From Paucimonas sp. (lineage in GTDB: Bacteria; Pseudomonadota; Gammaproteobacteria; Pseudomonadales; Pseudomonadaceae), in assembly GCA_031253995.1 (NCBI GenBank), contig JAIRVG010000084.1:1-49709 (forward strand): 49,709 nucleotides of DNA, written 5' to 3'. The translations under genes were made by a program, and so were the position numbers. The notes under the pieces were generated by a model. The model saw only the letters and a program-made list of their open reading frames with translations. It had not been told where the DNA came from and ran no database searches. Position 1 is the stretch's first letter; every line of letters starts with the position of its first letter. Of the stretch, positions 41,535 through 49,092 are shown piece by piece.

Positions 41535-43643
41535 ATGACCAAGACCGTGCACCACCGAGCCTGTCACCTGTGCGAGGCCATTTGCGGCCTGACCTTCGAG
41601 CTCGACAGCGAGGACGGTGCCGCGCCGCGCATCACCTCGATCAAGGGCGACCCGCAGGACAGCTTCAGCCGCGGCCACATCTGCCCCAAGGCGGTGGCCC
41701 TGCAGGATATCCAGAACGATCCCAATCGCCTGCGCGGCCCGGTCGTGCGGGTTGGCGAGCAATGGCTGCCGATCCCGTGGGACGAAGCCTTCGAGCTGGC
41801 GGCGCGCAAGCTGCACGAGATCCAGCAGCGCCACGGCCAGAACGCCGTGGCGGTGTACCAGGGCAACCCCAGCGTGCACAACTACGGGCTGATGACCCAC
41901 AGCAACTACTTTCTCGGCCTGCTGAAAACCCGTAACCGGTTTTCCGCCACGTCCGTCGACCAGTTGCCCCATCACCTGAGCAGCTACCTGATGTATGGCC
42001 ACGGCCTGCTGCTGCCGATTCCGGACATCGACCACACCGACTTCATGCTGATCCTCGGCGGCAACCCGCTGGCCTCGAACGGCAGCATCATGACCGTGCC
42101 GGACGTGGAGAAGCGCCTCAAGGCCCTGCAGGCCCGGGGCGGCAAGCTGGTAGTGGTGGATCCGCGGCGCAGCGAGACCGCGGCCATGGCCGACCAGCAC
42201 CTGTTCGTGCGTCCGGGCGGCGATGCGGCGTTGCTCTGCGGGGTGCTCAACACGCTGTTCGAGGAAGGCCTGGCCCGTGGCAGCCACCTGCCGGTCAACG
42301 GCCTGGACGAGGTCCGCGCGGCATTGCAGCCCTTCACCGCCGAGATCATGAGCCTGCTCTGCGGCATCGAGGCGGGCCTGATCCGCCAGCTGGCGCGGGA
42401 CTTCGCTGCTGCCGACAAGGCCGTGTGCTACGGCCGCATGGGGGTTTCCACCCAGGCCTTCGGCACGCTCTGCCAGTGGCTGGTGCAACTGATCAACCTG
42501 GTCAGCGGCAATCTCGACCGGGTCGGCGGGGTGCTGTGCACCGAGCCGGCGGTGGACCTGGTGGCGACCACCAGTGGCGGCCACTTCAATGTCTGGCAGA
42601 GCCGGGTTTCCGGGTTGCCGGAGTACGGCGGCGAATTGCCCGTGGCGGCCCTGGCCGAGGAAATGCTCGTCGAAGGCGAAGGCCAGGTCCGCGCCCTGGT
42701 CACCGTGGCCGGCAACCCGGCGCTGTCCACGCCCAACGGGCGGCAGCTGGAGCAGGGCCTGGACGGCCTGGAGTTCATGCTCAGCGTCGACCTGTACATC
42801 AACGAAACCACGCGCTATGCCGACCTGATCCTGCCGTCCACCTCGGCGCTGGAAAACGATCACTACGACACCACCTTCAACCTGTTCGCGGTGCGCAATG
42901 TCAGCCGTTTCAACCGCGCCATCCTGCCCAAGCCACAGGGCGCGCTGCATGACTGGGAGATCTTCGTCGGTCTGGCCGAGGCGTTCGCCAGGATCGCCGA
43001 CAAGCCGCTGAAGCCGACCCTGCCGCCGTCGAAGATGATCGACCTGGGCCTGCGCGGAGGTCGCTATGGTGAAGGTTCGCCGTTCAACCTGTCGCTCAAG
43101 ACCCTCGACCAGCATCCCCACGGCATCGACCTGGGTCCCTTGCAGCCGAACCTGGCGGCGCGCCTGAAGACCGAGAGCAAGGCCATCGAGGCGGCACCGG
43201 CGGCGCTGCTGGCCGACCTGCAGCGCTTCGCTGCGCAACAACCGCCGAGCGCGGCGCAGTTGCTGCTGATCGGTCGTCGCCATGTGCGCAGCAACAATTC
43301 CTGGATGCACAACTTCCACCGCCTGGTGAAGGGCAAGCCGCGCCACCAGTTGCTGATGCACCCGCAGGATCTCGCCGGGCGCCAGTTGCAGGACGGCCAG
43401 CGGGTGCGGGTGACCTCGCGGGTGGGCAGCGTCGAGGTGGAGGTGTTGGCCAGCACCGACATGATGCCCGGGGTGGTAAGTTTGCCCCATGGTTTCGGGC
43501 ATGCCCGCCCGGGCGTGCTGCTGGATATCGCCAGCGCGCAGTCCGGAGCCAGTGCCAACGACCTGACCGACGACCGCCTGGTCGATGCTCTTTCCGGCAA
43601 CGCGGTGCTCAACGGCGTGCCGGTGGAAGTGGTGGCCGCATGA
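41535..43643 (+). CDS. Molybdopterin (bis-MGD) oxidoreductase, formate-dehydrogenase-like
   Basis: 702 residues of the DMSO-reductase/BisC superfamily. An N-terminal 4Fe-4S site is formed by CHLCEAIC (10-17) and the Cys in GHICPKAV (about 51). The molybdopterin domain includes GGNPLASNGSIMTVPD and VVDPRRSETAAMADQHLFVRPGGD, and the C-terminal dinucleotide-binding barrel has LPHGFGHARPG and SANDLTDD. No TAT-type leader, so cytoplasmic. The expected Mo-ligand region reads YQGNPSVHNYG, without an evident Cys or Sec. The substrate is unknown, and no electron-transfer partner is beside it. A GCCGAGC/GCTCGGC hairpin follows the stop. Confidence 0.87.
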   Translation: MTKTVHHRACHLCEAICGLTFELDSEDGAAPRITSIKGDPQDSFSRGHICPKAVALQDIQNDPNRLRGPVVRVGEQWLPIPWDEAFELAARKLHEIQQRHGQNAVAVYQGNPSVHNYGLMTHSNYFLGLLKTRNRFSATSVDQLPHHLSSYLMYGHGLLLPIPDIDHTDFMLILGGNPLASNGSIMTVPDVEKRLKALQARGGKLVVVDPRRSETAAMADQHLFVRPGGDAALLCGVLNTLFEEGLARGSHLPVNGLDEVRAALQPFTAEIMSLLCGIEAGLIRQLARDFAAADKAVCYGRMGVSTQAFGTLCQWLVQLINLVSGNLDRVGGVLCTEPAVDLVATTSGGHFNVWQSRVSGLPEYGGELPVAALAEEMLVEGEGQVRALVTVAGNPALSTPNGRQLEQGLDGLEFMLSVDLYINETTRYADLILPSTSALENDHYDTTFNLFAVRNVSRFNRAILPKPQGALHDWEIFVGLAEAFARIADKPLKPTLPPSKMIDLGLRGGRYGEGSPFNLSLKTLDQHPHGIDLGPLQPNLAARLKTESKAIEAAPAALLADLQRFAAQQPPSAAQLLLIGRRHVRSNNSWMHNFHRLVKGKPRHQLLMHPQDLAGRQLQDGQRVRVTSRVGSVEVEVLASTDMMPGVVSLPHGFGHARPGVLLDIASAQSGASANDLTDDRLVDALSGNAVLNGVPVEVVAA

Positions 43644-43654
43644 TTGTCGGCAAG

Positions 43655-43676
43655 GCCGAGCGCCTTGCTCGGCTTT
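43655..43676 (+). terminator. Terminator hairpin after the molybdopterin oxidoreductase
   Basis: GCCGAGC-gcctt-GCTCGGC is a perfect 7-bp stem followed by TTT, 12 bp after the stop and 59 bp before grxD. Weak but well placed. Confidence 0.55.
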
Positions 43677-43734
43677 CCGATACAATGCGTCACCGTGCCG
43701 ACAACCAGGTCGGAAAGTTCAGCCGAGGTGCTTC

Positions 43735-44064
43735 ATGGATATCATTGAAACAATCAAAGAGCAGATCGCCAACAACACCATCCTGCTTTACATGAAAGGT
43801 TCGCCGAATGCCCCGCAGTGCGGCTTCTCGGCCAAGGCGGCGCAATGCGTGATGGGCTGTGGCGAGAAGTTCGCTTATGTCGACATCCTGCAGAACCCGG
43901 AAATCCGCGCCAACCTGCCGAAATACGCCAACTGGCCGACCTTCCCGCAACTGTGGGTCGCTGGTGAACTGGTTGGCGGCAGCGACATCATGATCGAGAT
44001 GTTCCAGAACGGCGAACTGCAGACCCTGATCAAGGAAGCTGCAGCCAAGGCTGCCGAAGCCTAA
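43735..44064 (+). CDS. grxD: Monothiol glutaredoxin Grx4-type
   Basis: 109 residues. The monothiol active site is C29-G-F-S (APQCGFSAKA), with the conserved TFPQLWV and GGSDIM glutathione-binding elements. Such proteins carry a glutathione-ligated 2Fe-2S cluster and work in iron-sulfur cluster trafficking, which suits its place next to bfrB/bfd. GAGG precedes the ATG. Confidence 0.95.
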   Translation: MDIIETIKEQIANNTILLYMKGSPNAPQCGFSAKAAQCVMGCGEKFAYVDILQNPEIRANLPKYANWPTFPQLWVAGELVGGSDIMIEMFQNGELQTLIKEAAAKAAEA

Positions 44065-44081
44065 TTGCCTGCCTGATGCCG

Positions 44082-44108
44082 AAAAGCCCCGCGAATGCGG
44101 GGCTTTTT
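44082..44108 (+). terminator. Rho-independent terminator after grxD
   Basis: AAAAGCCCCGC-gaat-GCGGGGCTTTT, an 11-bp perfect stem ending in TTTTT, 17 bp after the grxD stop. Confidence 0.93.
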
Positions 44109-44140
44109 CATTTAGGTCGAATGCCCTACGCGTACCTGTT

Positions 44141-44160
44141 GGAGCGGGTAAACCCGCTCC
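44141..44160. repeat. Lone REP palindrome (GGGTAAACCCGC type)
   Basis: GGAGCGGGT-aa-ACCCGCTCC is a perfect 9-bp stem, the same core as the pair at 17619-17691 but as a single unit. Confidence 0.75.
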
Positions 44161-44192
44161 AGCAAAGGTCGCGCAAGCTCTGAAAAATGGGC

Positions 44193-44228
44193 AAAAAAAA
44201 GCAGCGGCTATCTGCCACTGCTTTTTTT
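44193..44228. terminator. Bidirectional terminator between grxD and bfrB
   Basis: An A8 tract, then GCAG-GGC paired with GCC-CTGC (one internal mismatch, loop TATCT), then T7. It lies 24 bp downstream of the bfrB stop and serves mainly the leftward transcript, with T-runs on both strands. Confidence 0.85.
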
Positions 44229-44251
44229 CTTGCCGCTTGAAGCTTGCGGCT
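44228..44251. repeat. Single CTTCAAG-family repeat arm
   Basis: CTTGCCGCTTGAAGCTTGCGGCTG matches one arm of the inverted pair at 4607-4680. It sits between the bfrB stop and its terminator. Confidence 0.55.
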
Positions 44252-44252
44252 G

Positions 44253-44729
44253 TTACTCGCCGTCGCCCATCTGCGACTGCAGGTAGTTCTCCAGGCCGAC
44301 CTTGTCGATCAGGCCCAGCTGGGTTTCCAGCCAGTCGATGTGCTCTTCCTCGGATTCGAGGATGTCTTCCAGCAGTTCACGGCTGCCGAAGTCGCCAACG
44401 GTCTCGCAGTGGGCGATGGCGGCTTTCAGGTCGATCAGGCCTTTCTGCTCGATCTTGAGGTCGCACTCGAGCATTTCGCGGGTGTGCTCGCCGATCAGCA
44501 GCTTGCCCAGGTCCTGGACGTTGGGGATGCCTTCGAGGAAGAGAATGCGCTTGATCAGTTTGTCAGCGTGCTTCATCTCGTCGATGGATTCTTTGTATTC
44601 GTGCTTGCCGAGCTTATCCAGACCCCAGTCTTCGTACATGCGTGCATGCAGGAAGTATTGGTTGATCGCGACCAGCTCGTTTCCGAGGATCTTGTTGAGA
44701 TGCTGGATGACGCTGATGTCGCCTTTCAT
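44253..44729 (-). CDS. bfrB: Bacterioferritin BfrB (heme-binding ferritin)
   Basis: 158 residues. All ferroxidase ligands are in place: E18, E51, H54, E94, E127 and H130, plus the heme ligand Met52 in IDEMKHADKL. The N-terminus MKGDISVIQHLNKILGNELVAINQYFLHARM is close to P. aeruginosa BfrB. The 24-mer stores iron as mineral in the cytoplasm. It follows bfd on the same strand, whose product releases the stored iron. Start is the ATG at 44729; the ribosome site is weak and the 5' region is AT-rich (44765-44880). Confidence 0.95.
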   Translation of the reverse strand: MKGDISVIQHLNKILGNELVAINQYFLHARMYEDWGLDKLGKHEYKESIDEMKHADKLIKRILFLEGIPNVQDLGKLLIGEHTREMLECDLKIEQKGLIDLKAAIAHCETVGDFGSRELLEDILESEEEHIDWLETQLGLIDKVGLENYLQSQMGDGE

Positions 44730-44885
44730 GATGGGGTCCCGCCCTGCTTGGAGTGTCAATGAGCGGAAGTTTGAGCCTGACAACTTTGGCTGTCAAACCT
44801 AAGTTGTTGAATAATAAGTGAAAATTAATCGGAATAAGAATGTTTTTAGTCCGCGTTTTATACCTAACTAGTTGAATTTAGGGCA

Positions 44886-44913
44886 TAAAAAAACCGGACA
44901 CGGGGTCCGGTTC
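44886..44913 (-). terminator. Rho-independent terminator after bfd
   Basis: ACCGGAC-acggg-GTCCGGT stem with A7 on its plus-strand left flank, i.e. a U-run after the hairpin for leftward transcripts. It ends the bfd transcript and separates it from bfrB. Confidence 0.88.
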
Positions 44914-44938
44914 TTCAGAATGGGGGAAAATTAATTTT

Positions 44939-45160
44939 TCACGCCGCGGTGAATTCCACCGGATAGGGCAGGGCGGCTGCCTGGCTGATCTGGATTTCGG
45001 CGAGGGTCTCGCGGACCACCTGCTTGGCAACGCACGCACATTTGCCACATTGGCTCGCCACATTGGTGGCAGCGCGGACTTCCTTGTAGCTACAGCATCC
45101 TTCATAGATCGCGTCGCGGATCTGTCCGTCGGTCACACCAACACAAAGACACACATACAT
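44939..45160 (-). CDS. bfd: Bacterioferritin-associated ferredoxin Bfd
   Basis: 73 residues. The four 2Fe-2S ligands are Cys4, Cys6 (VCLCVGV) and Cys38, Cys41 (SQCGKCAC), exactly the Bfd pattern. Bfd docks on BfrB and reduces its heme to mobilise stored iron. Ribosome site is weak. A Fur-box-like sequence 47 bp upstream (45207-45223) fits induction by low iron, opposite to bfrB. A terminator separates the two genes, so they can be regulated oppositely. Confidence 0.95.
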   Translation of the reverse strand: MYVCLCVGVTDGQIRDAIYEGCCSYKEVRAATNVASQCGKCACVAKQVVRETLAEIQISQAAALPYPVEFTAA

Positions 45161-45206
45161 AGAAGAAGACCATCAGGGCGTTAGGCTCGAATGAAGTGAA
45201 GCCTAA

Positions 45207-45223
45207 TGGTAATGAGAATGCTT
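45207..45223. promoter_or_regulatory. Fur box upstream of bfd
   Basis: TGGTAATGAGAATGCTT matches the typical Fur-box stretch TGATAATGAGAATCATT at 14 of 17 bases and sits where the bfd promoter should be. It supports iron-starvation induction of bfd. Confidence 0.75.
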
Positions 45224-45389
45224 GTCAAAGCACTTTCTGCTCTATGTGGAATACAGCGACCGCCGGTAGGAAAAAGCGTCGGATCGCCATTACTCGGCGT
45301 CCTGCGTGGGGCCGTGTATGATGCTCAACCGTGTCAGACGGCTTCGGCCGCCTGCGTAGTCAGTTTCAAACACCATCAGGAGATATCGA

Positions 45390-45992
45390 ATGAGCGTGCT
45401 CGTTGGCAAAAAAGCCCCGGACTTCACCGTCGCCGCTGTACTGGGTAACGGCGAAATCGTCGAGAGCTTCAACCTGGCTTCGGCTATCAAGGGCAAATAC
45501 GGCCTGGTGTTCTTCTACCCACTGGACTTCACCTTCGTCTGCCCGTCCGAGCTGATCGCCCTGGACCACCGCATCCCTGAGTTCCAGGCTCGCAACGTCG
45601 AAGTCATCGGCGTCTCGATCGACTCGCACTTCACCCACAACGCCTGGCGCAACACCCCGGTCAACAACGGCGGTATCGGCCCGGTCAAGTACACCCTGGC
45701 CGCCGACATCTCCCACGAGATCTGCAAGGCCTATGACGTCGAGTCCGAAGGTGGCGTGGCCTTCCGTGGCGCCTTCCTGATCGACACCAACGGCGTTGTC
45801 CGTTCGCAGATCGTCAACGACCTGCCGCTGGGCCGTAACATGGACGAGCTGCTGCGTCTGGTCGACGCCCTGCAATTCCACGAAGAGCACGGCGAAGTCT
45901 GCCCTGCCAACTGGAAGAAAGGCGACAAGGGCATGACCGCTTCGCCAGAAGGCGTTGCTGCTTACCTGAGCGAGAACGCTGGCAAGCTGTAA
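45390..45992 (+). CDS. Typical 2-Cys peroxiredoxin (AhpC/TsaA type)
   Basis: 200 residues. Peroxidatic Cys51 lies in FTFVCPSEL and resolving Cys171 in EVCPANW. It reduces peroxides in the cytoplasm. Start supported by AGGAG (45379-45383). It has its own terminator. Between bfd and this gene lies 229 bp, with a possible TATGAT -10 near 45316. Proximity to iron storage suits a role against iron-driven oxidative stress. Confidence 0.96.
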   Translation: MSVLVGKKAPDFTVAAVLGNGEIVESFNLASAIKGKYGLVFFYPLDFTFVCPSELIALDHRIPEFQARNVEVIGVSIDSHFTHNAWRNTPVNNGGIGPVKYTLAADISHEICKAYDVESEGGVAFRGAFLIDTNGVVRSQIVNDLPLGRNMDELLRLVDALQFHEEHGEVCPANWKKGDKGMTASPEGVAAYLSENAGKL

Positions 45993-46010
45993 TTTCGCCA
46001 GACACAAAAA

Positions 46011-46040
46011 AACCGGCCTGACTCAGGCCGGTTTTTTTTT
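46011..46040 (+). terminator. Rho-independent terminator after peroxiredoxin gene
   Basis: AACCGGCCTG-act-CAGGCCGGTT, a perfect 10-bp stem followed by a long T-run. Confidence 0.95.
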
Positions 46041-46125
46041 GCTTCAAGCTTCAAGTTTCAAGCTGCAAGAAAAGGCGGGACCGCGTGGGATCTGCTTTTT
46101 CTTGTCGCTTGGGGCTTGGAACTTA
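46041..46125. repeat. Inverted CTTCAAG-family repeat pair
   Basis: Tandem CTTCAAG units at 46041-46070 (gcttcaagcttcaagtttc then aagctgcaag) face CTTGTCGCTTGGGGCTTGGAA at 46100-46120. It is the same dispersed family as at 4607-4680, here between the convergent peroxiredoxin and rnt ends. Confidence 0.65.
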
Positions 46126-46130
46126 CCGCT

Positions 46131-46805
46131 TTAGTCGTCGAAATCGTGCCAGCCGCCCATTTCCTTCCAGCGGTTGACGATGCCGCAGAACAGCTCGGCG
46201 GTCTTTTCCGTGTCGTAGCGGGCGGAATGCGCCTCGCGTCCGTCGAAATCGATGTCGGCGCTCTGGCAGGCCCGCGCCAGCACGGTCTGGCCATAGGCCA
46301 GGCCCGCCAGGGTGGCGGTGTCGAAGCTGGAGAAGGGGTGGAACGGGTTGCGCTTCAGGTCGTTGCGTGCCACGGCGGCGTTGAGGAAGCCGAGGTCGAA
46401 GCTGCTGTTGTGGCCGACCAGGATCGCCCGCTTGCAGCCGTTGGCCTTCAGCGCCTTGCGCACGCCACGGAAGATGTCGGTCAGCGCCGATTCCTCGCTG
46501 ACGGCCATGCGCAGCGGGTGATCGAGCTTGATCCCGGTGAATTCCAGGGCCGCCTGTTCGATGTTGGCACCTTCGAACGGCTCGACACGGAAGAAGTAGG
46601 TGTGTTCCGGGAACAGGAAGCCCTTCTCGTCCATGCCGATGGTGACCGCGGCGATTTCCAGCAGCGCGTCGGTGGCGCTGTTGAAACCGCCGGTCTCCAC
46701 ATCCACCACCACCGGCAGGTAGCCACGGAAGCGTGCTGCCATCGGGTGGCGCGAACCGCCGCCGCCAAGACCTTCCTGGTCGTCGTCGAACTGATCGTCA
46801 CTCAC
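46131..46805 (-). CDS. rnt: Ribonuclease T
   Basis: 224 residues of the DEDDh exonuclease family, which trims 3' ends of tRNA, 5S and 23S rRNA. Catalytic residues: D35 and E37 in VVVDVETGGF, the next Asp in HNSSFDLGFLN and the final His/Asp in AHSARYDTEKT. The N-terminus has an extra acidic/Gly-rich tail typical of Pseudomonas RNase T. Start is a GTG overlapping the pyrC stop (46802-46805), so translation is coupled to pyrC. Confidence 0.95.
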   Translation of the reverse strand: MSDDQFDDDQEGLGGGGSRHPMAARFRGYLPVVVDVETGGFNSATDALLEIAAVTIGMDEKGFLFPEHTYFFRVEPFEGANIEQAALEFTGIKLDHPLRMAVSEESALTDIFRGVRKALKANGCKRAILVGHNSSFDLGFLNAAVARNDLKRNPFHPFSSFDTATLAGLAYGQTVLARACQSADIDFDGREAHSARYDTEKTAELFCGIVNRWKEMGGWHDFDD

Positions 46806-47848
46806 TTGCTTTCCTCCAGCAGGCGCCAGCGCAGTTTTTCACCGGCGCGCAGCGGGACCACGGTGTTGTCGCCGAACGGCAGGCTGTCCGGGGCGGTCCA
46901 CTCTTCGCGGACCAGGGTGATGGTGTCGGTATTCGCCGGCAGGCCGTAGAACGCCGGGCCGTGCAAGCTGGCGAAACCTTCCAGTTTGTCCAGGGCGTTG
47001 CGTTGCTCGAAGGCTTCCGCATACAGCTCGATCGCCGCATAGGCGGTGTAGCAGCCGGCACAGCCGCAGGCGGCTTCCTTGGCGTGACGGGCGTGGGGCG
47101 CGGAGTCGGTACCCAGGAAAAACTTCGGATTGCCGCTGGTGGCAGCGTCCAGCAGCGCGACCTGGTGCGTGTTGCGCTTGAGGATCGGCAGGCAATAGAA
47201 GTGCGGACGGATACCGCCGACCAGCATGTGGTTGCGGTTGTACAGCAGATGCTGGGCGGTGATGGTCGCGCCGACGTTGGCCGGAGCTTCCTTGACGAAC
47301 TGCGCGGCCTCGGCCGTGGTGATGTGCTCGAACACGATCTTCAGGGTCGGGAAACGCTCCACGACGCGGCGCAGATGTTCCTCGATGAACAGCTTCTCGC
47401 GGTCGAACACGTCGATCTCGCCGCGGGTCACTTCACCGTGGACCAGCAGGAGCATGCCGACTTCGGCCATGGCTTCCAGGGCGGGGAAGATCTTGTCGAT
47501 GCTGGTGACGCCGGAGTCCGAGTTGGTGGTCGCTCCGGCCGGGTACAGCTTGGCGGCGTAGACGAACCCGCTGGCCTTGGCCGCGCGGATGTCTTCCGGC
47601 TGGGTGCGGTCGGTGAGGTACAGGACCATCAGCGGCTCGAACGGGCTGCCTGCCGGGCGGGCATCGAGGATGCGCTGGCGATAGGCACCGGCTTCGGCGG
47701 CATTGCGGACCGGCGGCACCAGGTTGGGCATGATGATGGCGCGGGCGAAGGTGCGCGCCACGTCCCGGACGGTATGAGGCAGCACGGCTCCATCGCGAAG
47801 ATGAATGTGCCAGTCATCGGGACGCAGGAGGGTCAGGCGATCGGACAT
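46802..47848 (-). CDS. pyrC: Dihydroorotase
   Basis: 348 residues, the length of E. coli-type class II PyrC. The metal-binding HIH is in DDWHIHLRDG (14, 16), the carbamylated Lys in AAKLYPAGATTNSDSG, and the catalytic Asp in FLGTDSAPHAR. It closes carbamoyl-aspartate to dihydroorotate in pyrimidine synthesis. I chose the ATG at 47848 (MSDRLTLLRP), preceded by GGAA; an upstream in-frame start adds 20 unrelated residues. Confidence 0.96.
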   Translation of the reverse strand: MSDRLTLLRPDDWHIHLRDGAVLPHTVRDVARTFARAIIMPNLVPPVRNAAEAGAYRQRILDARPAGSPFEPLMVLYLTDRTQPEDIRAAKASGFVYAAKLYPAGATTNSDSGVTSIDKIFPALEAMAEVGMLLLVHGEVTRGEIDVFDREKLFIEEHLRRVVERFPTLKIVFEHITTAEAAQFVKEAPANVGATITAQHLLYNRNHMLVGGIRPHFYCLPILKRNTHQVALLDAATSGNPKFFLGTDSAPHARHAKEAACGCAGCYTAYAAIELYAEAFEQRNALDKLEGFASLHGPAFYGLPANTDTITLVREEWTAPDSLPFGDNTVVPLRAGEKLRWRLLEESK

Positions 47849-47914
47849 TGGGCTTTCCAGGCGGTTCGAACTCGGGCGAATGCTACCGGAAAAGCCTGTT
47901 CCGAGCACTCGCTA

Positions 47915-47941
47915 TCAAGTTTTGCCAATGCTGTCCGATAG
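47915..47941 (+). promoter_or_regulatory. Sigma-28 (FliA) promoter of motY
   Basis: TCAAGTTT (47915-47922), exactly 11 bp, then TCCGATAG (47934-47941) against the consensus TAAAGTTT-N11-GCCGATAA. The spacing is exact, and it lies 37 bp upstream of the motY GTG start. Fits late-class flagellar expression of a motor protein. Confidence 0.75.
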
Positions 47942-47977
47942 CCTGCAGGTAAGTGACAGAATTTTGTGGAGCCGCCC

Positions 47978-48964
47978 GTGCGCCAGCGTTATCTAGCCCT
48001 GCTCAGTCTGTTCGCCAGCCTTCCGGCCGCCGCGCTCACGTTCCAGACGCGCGTGGAAAATATCGAATGGAAGGTTGAAGGCGATCAGTTCGAGTGCCGA
48101 CTGATCCAGCCCATCGCCGATTTCGGCAGTGGCGAGTTCGTGCGCCGCGCCGGCGAGCAGGCGACCTTCCGCCTGCGTTCGACCAGCAACGTGCTCGGCG
48201 CAGGTTCGGCGACCCTGCTGGCGGCCGCCGCGCCGTGGCAGCCGGGACGCGGCGACATCAACCTCGGCTCGATCCGCATGTCGCGCAGCGGCGTGCTGTT
48301 CAACAGCTCCCAGGGCCAGGCCAGCCGTCTGATCAACGGCCTGCTCGACGGCCGCAGCACGGTGGTGCGCAACTACGCCGGGGAAGCCGGGCAGACCATG
48401 GAAGTACGCCTGCTGCCGGTGAAGTTCAACAAGGCCTTCGCCGACTACCAGGCCTGCTCCGCCAAGCTCTTGCCGATGAACTTCGACCAGATCCGCCAGA
48501 CCCGCGTCGGTTTCCCCGGCAATGGCATCGACCTGGATGCCGACGCCCGTGCGCGGCTCGACGTGCTGCTCGACTTCCTCAAGGCCGACCCGTCGGTCAA
48601 CCATATCGAGCTGGACGGCCACTCCGATAACAGTGGCAACCGTTTGACCAACCGTGACCTGTCGCGCCGCCGCGCCCTGGCGGTGCAGGAATACCTCAAG
48701 GCCCGCGGCGTGCCTGAAGAGAACATCGTCGTTCGTTTCCACGGCGAGCGTTACCCGCTGGCGGCCAACAACTCCGCGGCCAACCGCGCACGCAACCGGC
48801 GGGTCAATATCCAGCTCGATCGCGTCACGCCAGTCGAAAAACCTGCCGAGGAGAAACCTGCCGCGCCTGCGCTGCCGGCTCCTGCCGCCACACCGGCACC
48901 CTCCGCGGCGCCAGCGAGCCCGGCGGCGCAGGCCCAGCCAGGCAAGCCTGCGGTCAAGTCCTGA
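47978..48964 (+). CDS. motY: OmpA-family flagellar stator protein MotY
   Basis: 328 residues. The signal peptide (MRQRYLALLSLFASLPAAA|LTF) is followed by the MotY N-domain and a C-terminal peptidoglycan-binding OmpA domain with DGHSDNSGNRLTNRDLSRRRA and ANNSAANRARNRRVNI. A Pro/Ala-rich tail fills about 285-328. MotY forms the T-ring that holds stators around the flagellar rod. The preferred start is the GTG at 47978 with GGAG upstream; another GTG at 47966 would add four residues. The motY-argG neighbourhood is the same in P. aeruginosa (as I recall), and the sigma-28 promoter supports it. Confidence 0.88.
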   Translation: MRQRYLALLSLFASLPAAALTFQTRVENIEWKVEGDQFECRLIQPIADFGSGEFVRRAGEQATFRLRSTSNVLGAGSATLLAAAAPWQPGRGDINLGSIRMSRSGVLFNSSQGQASRLINGLLDGRSTVVRNYAGEAGQTMEVRLLPVKFNKAFADYQACSAKLLPMNFDQIRQTRVGFPGNGIDLDADARARLDVLLDFLKADPSVNHIELDGHSDNSGNRLTNRDLSRRRALAVQEYLKARGVPEENIVVRFHGERYPLAANNSAANRARNRRVNIQLDRVTPVEKPAEEKPAAPALPAPAATPAPSAAPASPAAQAQPGKPAVKS

Positions 48965-48985
48965 GTGCGACCTGCCGTCGCGCTC
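48963..48985 (+). terminator. Hairpin after motY
   Basis: GAGTGCGAC-ctgcc-GTCGCGCTC (one wobble) begins within the motY stop codon. No U-run, so terminator function is uncertain. Confidence 0.45.
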
Positions 48986-48996
48986 ACGACAGTTCC

Positions 48997-49033
48997 TGTC
49001 GCTTTGTCGTCACAAGCTGTCGCCCCACTGTAA
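48997..49033 (+). promoter_or_regulatory. ArgR operator upstream of argG
   Basis: Two perfect TGTCGC cores (48997-49002 and 49018-49023) are exactly 21 bp apart; the second is followed after 8 bases by AA, the first by CA. This is the Pseudomonas ArgR direct-repeat pattern. It precedes argG by about 60-95 bp and overlaps a plausible -35 region (49029-49034). Confidence 0.82.
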
Positions 49034-49057
49034 ATTCGTCGGCAGGATCGGTAGACT
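49029..49057 (+). promoter_or_regulatory. Candidate argG promoter
   Basis: TGTAAA (49029-49034), 17 bp, TAGACT (49052-49057). The match is modest (3 and 4 of 6), but it is the best pair in this gap and is overlapped by the second ArgR half-site. Confidence 0.4.
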
Positions 49058-49092
49058 CTACGGTTTTCCGTACAACCCCGTGGAGTGAAGGC

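Noticed and set aside
41091..43685. 864-codon open frame on the minus strand opposite the molybdopterin oxidoreductase
   Set aside because: Composition is Ala/Gly/Gln/His-rich shadow text of the plus-strand gene, without domain motifs; GC-rich genes of this genus often give long antisense frames.
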